Shown: positions 1 through 9,497, counted from the stretch's first letter. The stretch is 64,000 bases of DNA from Mycobacterium dioxanotrophicus (GCF_002157835.1 NZ_CP020809.1:124001-188000); one strand, 5' to 3'. Notes: generated by a model not told the origin, from the sequence alone. Numbers and translations are program-made.

Positions 1-2
1 TG

Positions 3-1349
3 CACCAGGACTCGACGGCATACGCGGGCAATCCCACGATCGCCGTCGGCGTCGAGGAACCCGGTGTCGGCAACGGCGACGACGTCGTCCGACACCGCCG
101 ACAACCACCACATGCGTACATGCAAGTCAAGTACGCCGTCGACCACCGCACCCCGGTGGGCCTGACCTATCTGGACGACAAGGGCATCCTTAAGAAGATG
201 GTCGCCACGCACACGACGTTGACTACCGAAAGCGTCCTCGTCGAGATGCGCCTGGTCACCAACCGCACCATCGACCCTCACGACCTGCTGCTGCGTGACC
301 GCGATGGCCGTGACGGACGACTGGTTCCACGCGCAGCTCAAGGAACGCCGGGATCCGAACGGGGCCAGGCCCGCACGGCGTGGGCTCAGACAGCAGACAC
401 CGACGAGCCGACGCTGATGCGCTTTCTCAACGATTTCTACCTCGACGTCGCCTACGACGTGCAGCGGTTGCGCCACGAGATCAGCCTGTTGATGACCGCC
501 AACGGACTCAGGTCAGACGACAACGCGGTCGATCAGGGTGCGGGCTGGATCGCCGCGCAGGTCCGTGCCGGACACCGCCGGCTGAGCCTCGATGACATCA
601 AGGACGCGGTGACCTCCCTGAATCTACGCGCGGGCTCCCCGTGGACCACCGTCTCCATCGCGACCATCAAACATGACCCGCTCGCCGACCAGGCCGCAGT
701 CAGCATCGATTGGGTCGAGCGCATCGCCGGCGACAAGGACTGGACCCGGGTGGCCCCAGCGCCGCCGCATACGTGGGACGAGTTGGCCGCCGACGTCGCC
801 ACGCTGCCGCCCGGACTAGGTGGTGCGCGCCGCATCCTCGTCGGTGGCCACTTGCGGCAGGCCACCGGTTTTCTCGTGGGCGCCGAACTCCGTCGGGTCC
901 TGGGGTACGAGGTCGGCATCCGCCAGGGCGACCAACTCTGGAGTAGTGAAGAAGCCACTCAGACCTACCCGCTGGACGTGGCGGAGCAGACCGTCGGCTC
1001 CGGCGCGGGCACCGCGCTCATCGTTAACGTCGCCGCCGACGCCGCATCCGCCGCCATCGAATGGATACAACAATCGGAACTGCCGGTGGGGACCATCGTG
1101 ACGGCCACACCGTCGGCCGGAACGGGCCCACGGGCGGTGCCCACACCAGCTACCGCCAACAGCCTCGCTGTCGCGGTGCGCGACCTCGCCCGCCGCCACG
1201 CCAGCACGGGACCGCTGCATCTGTTCCTCATCGGTCCACTCGGATTGGCAGTCCTGATGGGACATCACTGGAACCGCGTCGCCATCACACACGTCTATGA
1301 GCACCTCGGCGGACCGGACTACGTGCACGCATTCACCGTCGACGCCTAG
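3..1349 (+). CDS. Cap4-like CBASS effector (nuclease + SAVED), 5' end outside window
   Basis: The frame is open from the window edge, so the start lies upstream. The first ~45 residues contain an acidic Glu-Glu, a GDDVV segment and a QVKYA motif (about nt 70-135). This fits the core of a PD-(D/E)XK/DUF4297-type dsDNA nuclease with a QxK variant. The C-terminal ~180 residues resemble a SAVED domain: GGHLRQATGFLVGAEL, then LHLFLIGPLGLAVLMG and a final VYEHLG. In CBASS, SAVED domains bind cyclic oligonucleotides made by a CD-NTase and activate the fused nuclease. No CD-NTase is visible, so one would be expected upstream. The middle (residues ~100-200) is helical and not assigned. The family call is inferred from motifs only. 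Confidence 0.7.
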   Translation, partial: HQDSTAYAGNPTIAVGVEEPGVGNGDDVVRHRRQPPHAYMQVKYAVDHRTPVGLTYLDDKGILKKMVATHTTLTTESVLVEMRLVTNRTIDPHDLLLRDRDGRDGRLVPRAAQGTPGSERGQARTAWAQTADTDEPTLMRFLNDFYLDVAYDVQRLRHEISLLMTANGLRSDDNAVDQGAGWIAAQVRAGHRRLSLDDIKDAVTSLNLRAGSPWTTVSIATIKHDPLADQAAVSIDWVERIAGDKDWTRVAPAPPHTWDELAADVATLPPGLGGARRILVGGHLRQATGFLVGAELRRVLGYEVGIRQGDQLWSSEEATQTYPLDVAEQTVGSGAGTALIVNVAADAASAAIEWIQQSELPVGTIVTATPSAGTGPRAVPTPATANSLAVAVRDLARRHASTGPLHLFLIGPLGLAVLMGHHWNRVAITHVYEHLGGPDYVHAFTVDA

Positions 1350-1490
1350 CCGTGCACGCGGCACTGCGTGACCCCTCTCGCCGTGCGGGCTTCCCGCGCT
1401 GGACGGGCTCAGGTTGTGTTCTGCTACTGCTGGCCCTTCTTCGCCTTGTCCGGCGCCCGCAGCAGCGGCAGGGCGTGACGCAGCATCGGG

Positions 1491-1667
1491 GAAGATGCCC
1501 AGCACGCGCACGCGCAGACGTCCGCGAGCGTCGTCGAGGACGTCCACTGTGTCACCGTCAACTACGCGCAGCACCGTCGCCGTGGCCGCCGCCGCCTCAA
1601 CCGGAGCGGCGCACGCCGAGGCGGGGGCCGCCGCCACAGCGGCGGCCAATGTCAGCGCAGTCACCAA
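1491..1667 (-). pseudogene. truncated secreted thermonuclease (SNase-like)
   Basis: The minus strand encodes an Ala-rich signal peptide (VTALTLAAAVAAAPASACA) followed by ATVLRVVDGDTVDVLDD and RLRVRVLGI, the N-terminal beta-barrel start of staphylococcal-nuclease-like proteins. Homology stops at about 1,494, where 'GI' should continue as the catalytic DTPE region. The sequence beyond is unrelated. A different minus-strand frame there gives a short 3' tail ending in KAKKGQQ and a stop near 1,424, probably the end of another gene joined by deletion. The start is TTG 1,667 or GTG 1,664. No active site remains. Confidence 0.6.
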
Positions 1668-1734
1668 AACGTGTTCTCATGTATCCATTTTCATGCCCAC
1701 ATCGAAACCCGCCTGCACGAATTTCGATTACACG

Positions 1735-2475
1735 TCACGGCTCGGCGAGTTCGGCGATCAACGCTTCCACCCGCGCAGCGCTTCCTGGGTCCATCGGCTT
1801 GCCCGTTTCGGCAGACTCCACCAGCTCCGCCGAGAGCCCGCCCACCGCGGCCGCCTCACCGGCGCTTAAGTTCGCCCGGCGCCGTGCGGCGTAGAGCCGC
1901 TGGCCCAGTGAGGCGTCCGGATGGGCCGCGGCCTTGAGCATGAGTTCGTCATAGCGGCGGCGAATGAGCCCCAGAGACTTGACCACCTCAGCTGGCGAGC
2001 CCTGGCTGTGGCGCATCGCCCGCGCGGCAAGAGCCTCTAGCTTGCGCAGGTCAGCCAGGATCGTCGACGCGCGTTTTGCGAAGTCGGGTGACGAGGCCGG
2101 GGGCAGATCGTCGATCGCAGTGTCGAAGCGGGCTAGGGCCAACTTGAGCGCATCCACCACCAGCACAGCGCTCTCGGACCCATCCGGCGGCGGGGCGGCC
2201 ACTTCATCAGCTGTGCTCCCGGCCCGGATGCGCGCTATCGTTCCCGCCGGCCACTGCAAAAGTTCTTCCAGGGTGTGCCTGGTGCGCTCCCTGGGCCAGG
2301 ACCGGCCCTTTTCGAAGTGGATCAGCGCCGGGGCGGTGATGACTTTCTGGCGTGCCAGCTCGCGCTGGGAAATCCCCAATTCACGTCGGCGAGCTGCGGC
2401 AGCGGCACCCGCGCGGGCAATCCCGTCGTCTGTGTCGCCTTCCTCCACCGCGTCAGTGTAACCAGCGGTTATCAC
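1735..2475 (-). CDS. XRE-family regulator with two HTH regions
   Basis: A 246-residue protein. Residues ~27-80 form a Cro/CI-type HTH (RRRELGISQRELARQKV, then ALIHFEKGRSWP). A second HTH-like unit lies at ~190-242 (GQRLYAARRRANLSAGEAA, then LVESAETGKPM). Between them is an Ala/Leu-rich helical linker. The two HTHs suggest a DNA-bridging or dimer-like repressor, possibly controlling the plasmid backbone. The GTG start at 2,475 has no obvious ribosome site, and GTG 2,448 is an alternative. The downstream neighbour is the divergent WhiB-like gene. Target genes are unknown. Confidence 0.7.
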   Translation of the reverse strand: MITAGYTDAVEEGDTDDGIARAGAAAAARRRELGISQRELARQKVITAPALIHFEKGRSWPRERTRHTLEELLQWPAGTIARIRAGSTADEVAAPPPDGSESAVLVVDALKLALARFDTAIDDLPPASSPDFAKRASTILADLRKLEALAARAMRHSQGSPAEVVKSLGLIRRRYDELMLKAAAHPDASLGQRLYAARRRANLSAGEAAAVGGLSAELVESAETGKPMDPGSAARVEALIAELAEP

Positions 2476-2659
2476 GGTTTCCGAACATCACGAGGCACAT
2501 ATTGGCCCGATTCCAGTGAAGTACGCGCTAACGCTGCTCGGCTGCGATGGGCGGTCCAGGGCGCAAAACTTCATCGTTGAAATTTATCGGTAGATAGTGC
2601 ACTGCTAAAGCTAGGTGCTAAAGTTCGGGTGATTCGATAGCTCAGTGGGAGGAGCGACG

Positions 2660-2956
2660 GTGACAGTGACACTGGAACGACCAACGGTGCGCGACAGCAC
2701 CCTGCCATGCATTTCCGATCCGGATCGGTGGGCCGCCGGCGGCGAAGATCCGGAGTTGAAAGCACTATGCCGTGGCTGCCCGCGCCGCTGGCAATGCGCC
2801 AAAGATGCCCTCGACACCCCCGGCGCCGAAGGCATGTGGTCAGGGGTCAACCTCCCCAAAGAGGGCCGAGGCCGCAAATTCGCGCTGCGCCAACTTCGAT
2901 CACTAGCCGCCCATGGCGGATTCAACGTCGCAGACGAGGCCGGCGCAGACGACTAA
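2660..2956 (+). CDS. WhiB-like iron-sulfur regulator
   Basis: A small 98-residue protein with the four-cysteine WhiB arrangement: one Cys in LPCISDPDRW, then CRGC and WQC (C-x21-CxxC-x5-C), expected to bind a 4Fe-4S cluster. The turn motif GMWSG stands in for the usual G(V/I)WGG, followed by a basic tail (KEGRGRKFALRQLR). GTG 2,660 was chosen because GGGAGGAG ends five bases upstream. WhiB proteins act with sigma factors as redox or NO-responsive regulators. Divergent short forms like this are common on actinobacterial plasmids and phages. Specific targets cannot be read from the sequence. Confidence 0.8.
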   Translation: MTVTLERPTVRDSTLPCISDPDRWAAGGEDPELKALCRGCPRRWQCAKDALDTPGAEGMWSGVNLPKEGRGRKFALRQLRSLAAHGGFNVADEAGADD

Positions 2957-3524
2957 CGCTGGCGGCGACATGGGAAACCCACAACGACTACGAAATGCGC
3001 TGTGCGCAAACATTGTCCGATCTGGACACGCGGCTGTACCGATGAGCACGGCCCAGTTTTGTCGGACACTTCCTGACCTACCCCGGGACGGTAACGGCGC
3101 CGATCGAACATGTGTAAGGACCGATATCGCTTCATCGTCCGACGAGTCAACACCTCATGATCAGCCGTGGCACTTCTTCTCAATGGTGTTGCGGGGCAGA
3201 TTTCGAGGAGTCAGTCGGCCCGGCCGTTGGCGCACACCAGGACAGGTGGCGTTTCGGCGCGCTACCCATACCCATCGCGTCGTGCTCGCGGCCGATGAGC
3301 GTGGATGCGAGAGTCCCTGCACCACCTTGGTCGTCACCGGTCCGTGGCTGCGGCCGTGGGGATTCTGGTGTGACCGGGAACGATTCGTCCCCCGGCAAGA
3401 TTTCGGAGACGGCGGATGCGGTGACCTCCGATGACCGAGATCGCTCGACGCCGTCTGCACACGCACTCCTCGACGTCCGGCCCGGCCCGCGTTGGCTCCG
3501 TCGGTCGATCGCCAGTTTGGCGCG
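2957..3524. other. 568-bp stretch without a convincing gene
   Basis: Several overlapping open frames on both strands are Arg/Ser/Pro-rich with no motif or ribosome site. I see no RNA gene or mobile-element end. Confidence 0.4.
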
Positions 3525-3829
3525 GTGTTCGTCACCCCTTTGAGCGCTCGCGAATATCTCATGCTCAGCGACCCGGACGTGCGCCGGCGGCGGCTGGGTA
3601 CTGCTCGACGACCGCCGCACCATAGTGGGGTATCACCGGCACCAGCTCTACCCTGCGCTCGATACTGACCGCAGTAGTCACACAACCGCTTCCGCAGCAT
3701 TCATCCCCGACGTCGAGCAGCGTGAGCGGCTCGCTGCGGCCGGGTGGAACGTCCGCCCAGGCGGTGACACCGCACTGCTGGTCCCCTACCTGGGCAGCAC
3801 CCCTCGTCCATGGGAGCAAACAGCATGAT
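3525..3829 (+). pseudogene. small hypothetical gene, probably frameshifted
   Basis: Two plus-strand frames join into one plausible protein. The first (from GTG 3,525) reads VFVTPLSAREYLMLSDPDV. The second reads WVLLDDRRTIVGYHRHQLY from about 3,595 to the TGA at 3,829. The junction lies in a GC-rich CGG run near 3,585-3,594, a typical place for a one-base slip. The product would be about 100 residues with no recognised domain. It precedes the primase-type gene and may belong to the replication region. Confidence 0.3.
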
Positions 3830-4019
3830 TATCAGTCATCCGCTGGCCGGTCCCGCACCACGTCGTACGCTGTGGGGCCGCGTTCAATCTGGGTAGTGAC
3901 CAGCGTGTCTGACCGGATAATCCGCCACGTCATGCCAAACTCGTCGGCACACGACCATCAGGAGGCACATCAACCCCACGCAGCCGAGCTCGTCACAGTA
4001 CGGCCCAGAATGCAGAAAA

Positions 4020-4132
4020 CCCCGCCGAAGCGGGGCCATCTGATTTCCCGGACGGGAGCCTCACCTCTCATCCGGAAGGCCGCCACAACGAAACATGTCA
4101 CACCCCGTGTAGCTGCCACCTTTGCAGGTGGC
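4020..4132 (+). promoter_or_regulatory. two perfect hairpins in the leader of the replication-type gene
   Basis: In the 324-bp leader before the primase-type gene there are two perfect stem-loops: CCCCGC-CGAA-GCGGGG at 4,020-4,035, and GCCACCT-TTGC-AGGTGGC at 4,115-4,132. The second ends 22 bases before the GTG at 4,154. A weaker CCGGA/TCCGG pair lies between them. No T-tract follows either, so simple termination is unlikely. Attenuation or antisense-type copy control of a replication gene is possible but inferred. Confidence 0.4.
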
Positions 4133-4153
4133 TTCAGGATAGAGGACGCCCTC

Positions 4154-5343
4154 GTGAGCCGCAATAGTCCAAGATACTGGCCCACAGCCAGGACCCACTC
4201 CGCACCAACCCACTCGACGGCCGCGTCATACCCACCCCCCACGATGAGTGCGCCGCCTCCCCCAGCGGCGGTCTGGAAGGCACTCGCGCGGCGGCTCTCG
4301 CAGCCCGGCCGCGACAGAATGAAGGTCTTCGATCCGGAGACCAAGGAGTACGCCAAGACGCGGCGGATCAGCGATAGGCTGCCCCCCTTCATGGCCGCCG
4401 TCTATCTGTACAAGAACCGCCGTACCACCCTGCTCGCGCTGGACTTCGACAGCAAGACCCACGGCCGAGATCAAGTCGACGCCGACTTCGCCCGCACCCT
4501 GGAATGGCTCACCGCCTGCGGAGCCCGCGTTGTCACCGACAGATCCACCAACGGCGGCCGTCACATCCTGGTTCCCCTTGCGATCGGCACGACCGCCAGC
4601 TTCGACGAGATCCAACCGTTATTGCGTCAGCTGCAAGCGCGCCTGCCCAGCTTCGACCCCAAACCGATGCAGAACCCGAAGGAGGGCTGCATCTCGGTCC
4701 CTAGCACCCCTTGTGCCGGGGGCGGCCACCGGATCCTTGACGGATCGCTCGTCGACGCCATCAACGCCCTCACAGAACGCAGCGAACCCACCCTTCTGCC
4801 GGCGCTCTACGCCTTACTCGGAACACTGCCAAGCACCCCGACGTCGTCGACCCACACCTCCCGCCACGCCGAGGGCACCTCCCGCCACGCCGAGGGCACC
4901 TCCCGCCACGCCGAGGGCACCTCCCGCCACGCCGAGGGCACCACCGGCCGCGGTGAGCACGAACGGATGACCGAGGGCGCCCGCTGGACGAAGCCCATGC
5001 CCCTTGACGTCGCCGCATTCCTCTCCAGCGGCGTGCTCACCCGCACGACGTGGCGCAGTCAGTCCGAGGCCCGCATGTCAGCGGTCCTCAATGCCGTCCT
5101 TCGCGGCCATAGCCACGCCGAGATCCGCGCCCAGAGCTTTCCCGGCCAGCAATGGAGCGGGCTAGGCGAGTCCTACCGCACCAAACACGGACCCAACGCC
5201 GACGCGCAACTCGCTCGCGACGTCCGCAAAGCCTTGCGGTACGCCTCCACACTGCCCGCGAAAACGAATCCGTCCGCACACAGGTACAGATACTCACAGT
5301 CGGGGGGCTCTCCCGCAGACAGCCCGCAGTCGCGCTGGCTAGC
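4154..5343 (+). pseudogene. primase/replication-type protein, 5' part, split by IS481
   Basis: The region around residues 90-160 resembles an archaeo-eukaryotic primase (AEP) core: LLALDFDSKTHG supplies a DxD metal pair and VTDRSTNGGRHILVPL supplies the SxGxH motif. An N-terminal Pro/Ser-rich stretch and a later four-fold TSRHAEG repeat are linkers. GTG 4,154 was chosen because AGAGGA lies upstream; ATG 4,244 is an alternative. The reading frame runs into the insertion sequence at 5,344. Removing that element and one copy of its 6-bp duplication rejoins it, in frame, with the segment ending at 7,282, giving about 676 residues. Likely a plasmid replication or conflict-system primase. Confidence 0.65.
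4856..4939 (+). repeat. four identical 21-bp tandem repeats inside the primase gene
   Basis: Four exact head-to-tail copies start at 4,856, 4,877, 4,898 and 4,919. They keep the reading frame and encode the heptapeptide TSRHAEG four times, followed by a degenerate TTGRGE unit. The repeat is a coding linker, not a CRISPR or iteron array. Confidence 0.9.
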
Positions 5344-6326
5344 TGTACTGACCTGAGAGGTTAGGTACGCGGCTGGCGGGTGGTTGGCCGCCGAGTGCGG
5401 TGTGGCCGCGGTGGTGATTGTAGGTGTGCAGCCAGCGGGGATATTCGGCGCAGCGTTCGGCGTCGCTGGTGTAGAGACGCGCGTAGGCCCACTCGTCAGC
5501 CAGAGTGCGGTGGAAACGCTCCACTTTGCCGTTAGTCTGCGGTCGATACGGCCGAGTGCGGCGATGCTCGATGCCGCCCAGTGCCTCGCCGAATGCGTGT
5601 GATCGGTAGCAGGAACCGTTGTCGGTCAATACTTTTCGTACGGTGATGCCGTGCCGGGTGAACCAGGCGTTGGCTCGCAGCCAGAAAGCGGCGGCGGTGT
5701 CCTTGCGCTCATCAGAGAGCAGCTCGGAGTAGGCCAAACGCGAATGCGCGTCGATCGCGCTGTGCAGGAAGTGATAGCCGCGCACTGGATTGTGGTGCTT
5801 GGTCTGCTGCCCGAACTCTTATCGGCTTGTTTGTTGCGTTTGCCGACTGACTTTCCCAGCATCCGCCAGCCGCCGCCGGCGGGGATCTTGCCCAGTTTCT
5901 TGACGTCAACGTGGACCATGTCGCCGCAGGCAGCCGATTCCATCCGGCGGATGACCCGTCCGTGGGGCGGTCGAGCCAACGCAATTTGGCCAGGCCGTAA
6001 CGAGTCAAGACCCGGTGCACCGTGGAAACGTTGAGTCCTAACAGGTATGCGATGCGTGCAGGTCCCCAGCGACGCAGTACGCGAACTTTGATGATCCGCC
6101 GCTCGATACGAGTGGGCGTGCGGTTGGGGCTGTGGCGTGGGCGTGAGCTGCGGTCGACCATGCCGGCCTCACCCTGCTCGCGGTAGCGGCCTGCCCAGCG
6201 TGCCGCTGTGGTAACCGCGACCTGGAATCGCTCGGCCGCGCGGCGCAGCGACCAGCCGTCATCGACGACACAACGGGCCAAGCGCAGACGACCAGTTTCT
6301 GACAGCGGGGCATTACGGTGTGACAC
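5339..6326 (-). pseudogene. IS481-family DDE transposase, frameshifted
   Basis: The N-terminal HTH (RLARCVVDDGWSLRRAAERF, then HRVLTRYGLAKLRWLDRP) runs from GTG 6,326. It continues in a second frame from about 5,975 (DMVHVDVKKLGKIP, catalytic Asp) and a third from about 5,790 (FLHSAIDAHSRLAYSE, LTDNGSCYRS, RPYRPQTNGKVERFHRTL). The DDE triad is present but spread over three frames, so at least two indels disrupt the gene. The stop codon falls in the flanking target duplication. Confidence 0.85.
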
Positions 6327-6432
6327 GAAGACCTCCGAGAGGGTTGGTGCGTTCCTAGACAGCTCGCACTTCACTCGGAGGTCTTCTTCATGTCACCACG
6401 CCACGCCGTACCTAACGTCCGTGGTCAGTACA
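5344..6432 (-). mobile_element. IS481-family element with 6-bp target duplication
   Basis: A 1,089-bp element with ends TGTACTGACC and GGTCAGTACA, and matching GTTAGGTAC just inside. It is flanked on both sides by GCTAGC (5,338-5,343 and 6,433-6,438). A 6-bp duplication of form NCTAGN is the known preference of IS481. It interrupts the primase-type gene. Its own transposase gene is frameshifted, so it is probably immobile. Confidence 0.92.
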
Positions 6433-6438
6433 GCTAGC

Positions 6439-7282
6439 CCACGCACTCGCCTGGGCGGACAGAGAGTTCCAGGGAAGGCCGGCGCGATGGACGGTGCGTG
6501 ATGTGCTTCAGTCCCTCGCGGTCAAGGCTGCAGTCGCCGGTGAGGTCCGTTCAGGTACTCCCATCGTCGGGGTCGGTGGTCGAGGACTGTCACTGTCGGC
6601 TGGGTTGATGCCGGCTACGACGGTATTCGAGGTCCTCCGGCGGATCAGGGACATGGTGGGGTCGCCGATCGTTCTCGTCCGACCCAGGGTGGGACGAGAA
6701 CCCGATTACTATGCGCTGACGACCGGGGGTCCGGACCACATAACTCCGATCCCGCTCGAGCGTGTTCGTGTCCAAGACGTACACCCAGCGTGGAGCGTCA
6801 TCGGCCGCCAGCACCGGGCGGTCTTCGAGCTGATGACCTACACGGGGCTCACATCGCCGGCCGACATCTACGCCGGGGCCCGGTTGAGCGCACGCGCCGG
6901 ACAACTGACGCTGTCGACGCTCGCAACGTTTGGGCTTGTCTCCCGTTCGGGGCGGACGGTGGCGCTGGGCACGGTGACCCTCGACGACGTCGCCGCCGCC
7001 CACCACCTCGACGACGTGCAGGCTGACCGCATCGCGCGATACCGGCGAGAACGGGCCGCCTGGCACGATTGGCTGGCCTTACAGGACAAGCTGAAGGGAA
7101 TCATCCCGGCGACCGGTGAATGGCGTGAAATCGCCGTTGAGGAGCCGGTTCCGGGAGAGAATGCGGAGTACCTGGCCGCAGTCCTGGCGCACGGGCCACC
7201 TCCGATTGACGAGGAAGCCGCGGCCATCGCACTCGTCACAGAGGTGATGGGCGCGCGCATCTTGGTCGGCGCCGGCACCTAG
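6439..7282 (+). pseudogene. primase/replication-type protein, 3' part
   Basis: This is the distal half of the gene broken at 5,343. After deleting the IS and one GCTAGC copy, the codons read W-L-A-H-A-L-A-W-A-D without a stop and lead into WTVRDVLQSLAVKAAVAG. The segment includes wHTH-like parts (HRAVFELMTYTGLTSPADIY, then LSARAGQLTLSTLATFGLV) typical of C-terminal regions of replication proteins. Left alone it could start at GTG 6,494, but nothing supports independent expression. Confidence 0.7.
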
Positions 7283-7321
7283 ACAGATAGGCCGGGTGAA
7301 ACGGCTCGTCGACGGCCAGTG

Positions 7322-8294
7322 CTATCCGATCACGGCCAAGGGCTTGCGGCGATCGGCCGCCGCGTCCTCCAGAGTCTTGGTCACGACCGGATGATGCACT
7401 CCGGTGTGCTCGGCGATAACCGCTTTGCGGGGTTCCCTCTCAGCCGCAGAGAGGATTGCGATCACCGTCTCGACCGGCTTGCGCACCGCACCGGCAGCCA
7501 CGATCTGCTCGGCCAGTTCCCGCGTTCCCGCAGCGACGGTTGGTGTTGACCGGGGGGCGTCGGTCACACAGGCAGGGGCCAGCCCATCTGTTCCGAGATC
7601 CACGGCAGGCGACGGTGATTCAGTTTTGACTGACTCATTCCCGAGCATCGGTTCGGCGGTTACGACGGGCGTCGTAATGGCTGCGACGGCGGGTTGGGTT
7701 TCCACCGAGTCAGATACCGTGGGGTTGGCCGCCGGGGCAGCGCCGATGACCGCGCCAGGCCACGGCCGCCTTCACCTCGGCGTCCGCGGCCACCGGTGTC
7801 ACCTCGGCCTCGGAACGCACGCTGCAGGTCGATGCCTGGCATCGTCGTCCGTGCGGGCCGCCAGTGGCGCAGTGAGCACCAGCCCTCGTGTAGCACCGAA
7901 GACCGATAGATCGATGACGAATGGCGCCACCCATGCCATCTGTTCCGGCACACCCGTCTCGGTGGTGAAGCCAAAGATGCTGAACGCCGACCACCCGAAC
8001 GCACCGACGGTGAACGAACGTCAGCAGCCTGTCGCGCTCTTCGCTACCAAGCACCCGTCCCAGGGTCGGCAACCCGTGAATGGCGAGCATCAACGACGCC
8101 GGTGGAGCAGCAGCCCACCCGATTGCCACTCCCCTACTCGCAGCCGTCTCGACGGTTAACCAGGCGTGCCCGACATTGCCTCCCACAGAAAGCGTGGTGG
8201 CCACTGTCAGCAGAGGGCACAAGAAGCGGCGATCCGCACGCATCGTCGACCACGCCGCTGCGTGGTCGTTAGTCGTTGACGGTGTGGATCGCAC
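7322..8294 (-). pseudogene. decayed DUF2637 membrane protein with C-terminal HTH
   Basis: The first part (from 8,294) reads CPLLTVATTLSVGGNVGHAW and WAAAPPASLMLAIHGLPTL, the membrane start of DUF2637 proteins. It shifts frame near 8,010, where another frame continues with SIFGFTTETGVPEQMAWVAP. A third stretch (7,322-7,705) gives an acidic linker and a helix-turn-helix tail (REPRKAVIAEHTGVHHPVVT). An intact paralogue lies at 26,233-27,333 with the same order. DUF2637/Spd-type proteins are typical of actinobacterial conjugative plasmids. This copy is broken by at least two shifts. Confidence 0.65.
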
Positions 8295-8603
8295 TACTCG
8301 TATCCCCTTGTCAGATAGGCCGTCTCAATAAGGCCCACGTGGCGGTTTCGGAGGCGCTGGAGGTATGAAGGTGCCGGACACAGACGATGCGGAGTGAGCC
8401 GTCCACACCTGTCTCAAGCCTATGGCCGTCAAAGTGATGGTCCATGCTCTGTTTTCATGGGGTTGACCTCTCGGCAGCCGGGTTCGTCGCCGCCGAGGTG
8501 TGTGGCGAAAAGTCGGTGCACGCCGCTACCGTGGAGGACATGTCAGACATGTCCCGATGAGTCAGGCACCGGAGTGTCATCCCCGCGCCACCCGGACTGA
8601 CTG

Positions 8604-8792
8604 GTGTCGGACTCGGCTGGCAACGCGCTGCCCATTGTCGCGCTGCAGATCACCGAACGAGAAGGTGAGGAGGCTGAGGTAGTGCCGCTCTTCATGAACC
8701 TCGACGGTTCAGTAGCTCGACTGTGGAGCGCCGACCTCAGAGTTCAACTCTCGGCCACGTGGACTCCTACGCCCAAGGCTGACGTGCCCTAG
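8604..8792 (+). CDS. short hypothetical ORF
   Basis: A 62-residue frame from GTG 8,604 (SDSAGNALPIVALQITEREG, then LFMNLDGSVARLWSADLRV). The composition is protein-like with alternating hydrophobics, but there is no clear ribosome site or recognised domain. The surrounding 8,295-9,242 region has no other supported gene. A degenerate plus-strand stretch at 8,803-9,213 looks like decayed coding sequence of unknown origin. Confidence 0.25.
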   Translation: MSDSAGNALPIVALQITEREGEEAEVVPLFMNLDGSVARLWSADLRVQLSATWTPTPKADVP

Positions 8793-9242
8793 ATTCCTCT
8801 AAATGACCGACGCCGAGCATGCGCTGGCCGGGAGACGGGTCCTTGACCCCGTCTTGTGGTCCGCGCAGATGGGGCGGCCCGGACGCGGGCACCGAGGACA
8901 TTGCCGGTCGAGATGCTCGTCCAGGCGTGCGAATCACAGTCTGTGTCTGGCCGACCCGAGCCGCCTGAAACGCAAGAGCTCAGCAAGAGCATTGGCTGAA
9001 TTGCCGTGGGAATCTATGGCGTTCGCGGCCGGATCGTCTCTAGCCCAGGAGGTTTCCCGGGCGCTGGGCCCGATGACCGTCTACATGTGGCGTCTTGCCG
9101 GGGTTCAATTGATCGCCTATAGCGGCGGCCACACGCAGCGACGGCTGGCAGCGATGTGTCCCACCCCTCTCCCGCAAGGCGGGCCGAAGTGCGGGCGCAC
9201 ATCACCTGGCTGAACCGATCCTTCTCGATGACGACCGAACGG

Positions 9243-9497
9243 TTACGACGCCTTCGCCGAAGTCGGGTACGCCTGGGGCTGCCCGCAATGTTCGTGGGCT
9301 CGCTGAATGAGATCGTGCACAAACGGAGTGAGCAGCTCGGCGATCTTCACACCGTGGTCCTCTGCGTACTTGGTCAAGGCCAAGTGGTCTTCCTCGGTGA
9401 CACGCTTGGCGATGTATTTCGACGACGCGCGGTTCTCGCGATGCCGCCAGTCGCCGCGACGACGAGCCGCCTTCGTCTCTGCGGTCGTGTCCGCCAT
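9243..9497 (-). CDS. small predicted DNA-binding protein
   Basis: An 84-residue protein starting at ATG 9,497 (MADTTAETKAARRRGDWRHR). A basic N-terminus is followed by SSKYIAKRVTEEDHLALTKY and AEDHGVKIAELLTPFVHDLI, a beta-helix-helix pattern that resembles ribbon-helix-helix plasmid proteins. It is divergent from the winged-helix gene at 9,627, with an AT-rich spacer holding inverted repeats. A plasmid-maintenance or autoregulatory role is possible. The assignment rests on pattern only. Confidence 0.5.
   Translation of the reverse strand: MADTTAETKAARRRGDWRHRENRASSKYIAKRVTEEDHLALTKYAEDHGVKIAELLTPFVHDLIQRAHEHCGQPQAYPTSAKAS

Noticed and set aside
4856..4939. Short tandem repeats that could suggest a CRISPR array or iterons
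   Set aside because: They have no spacers, keep the reading frame and encode TSRHAEG four times within a gene.
8803..9213. 136-codon plus-strand frame
   Set aside because: Parts look protein-like but the frame mixes Arg/Ser-rich stretches and no homology is recognised; too weak to call.
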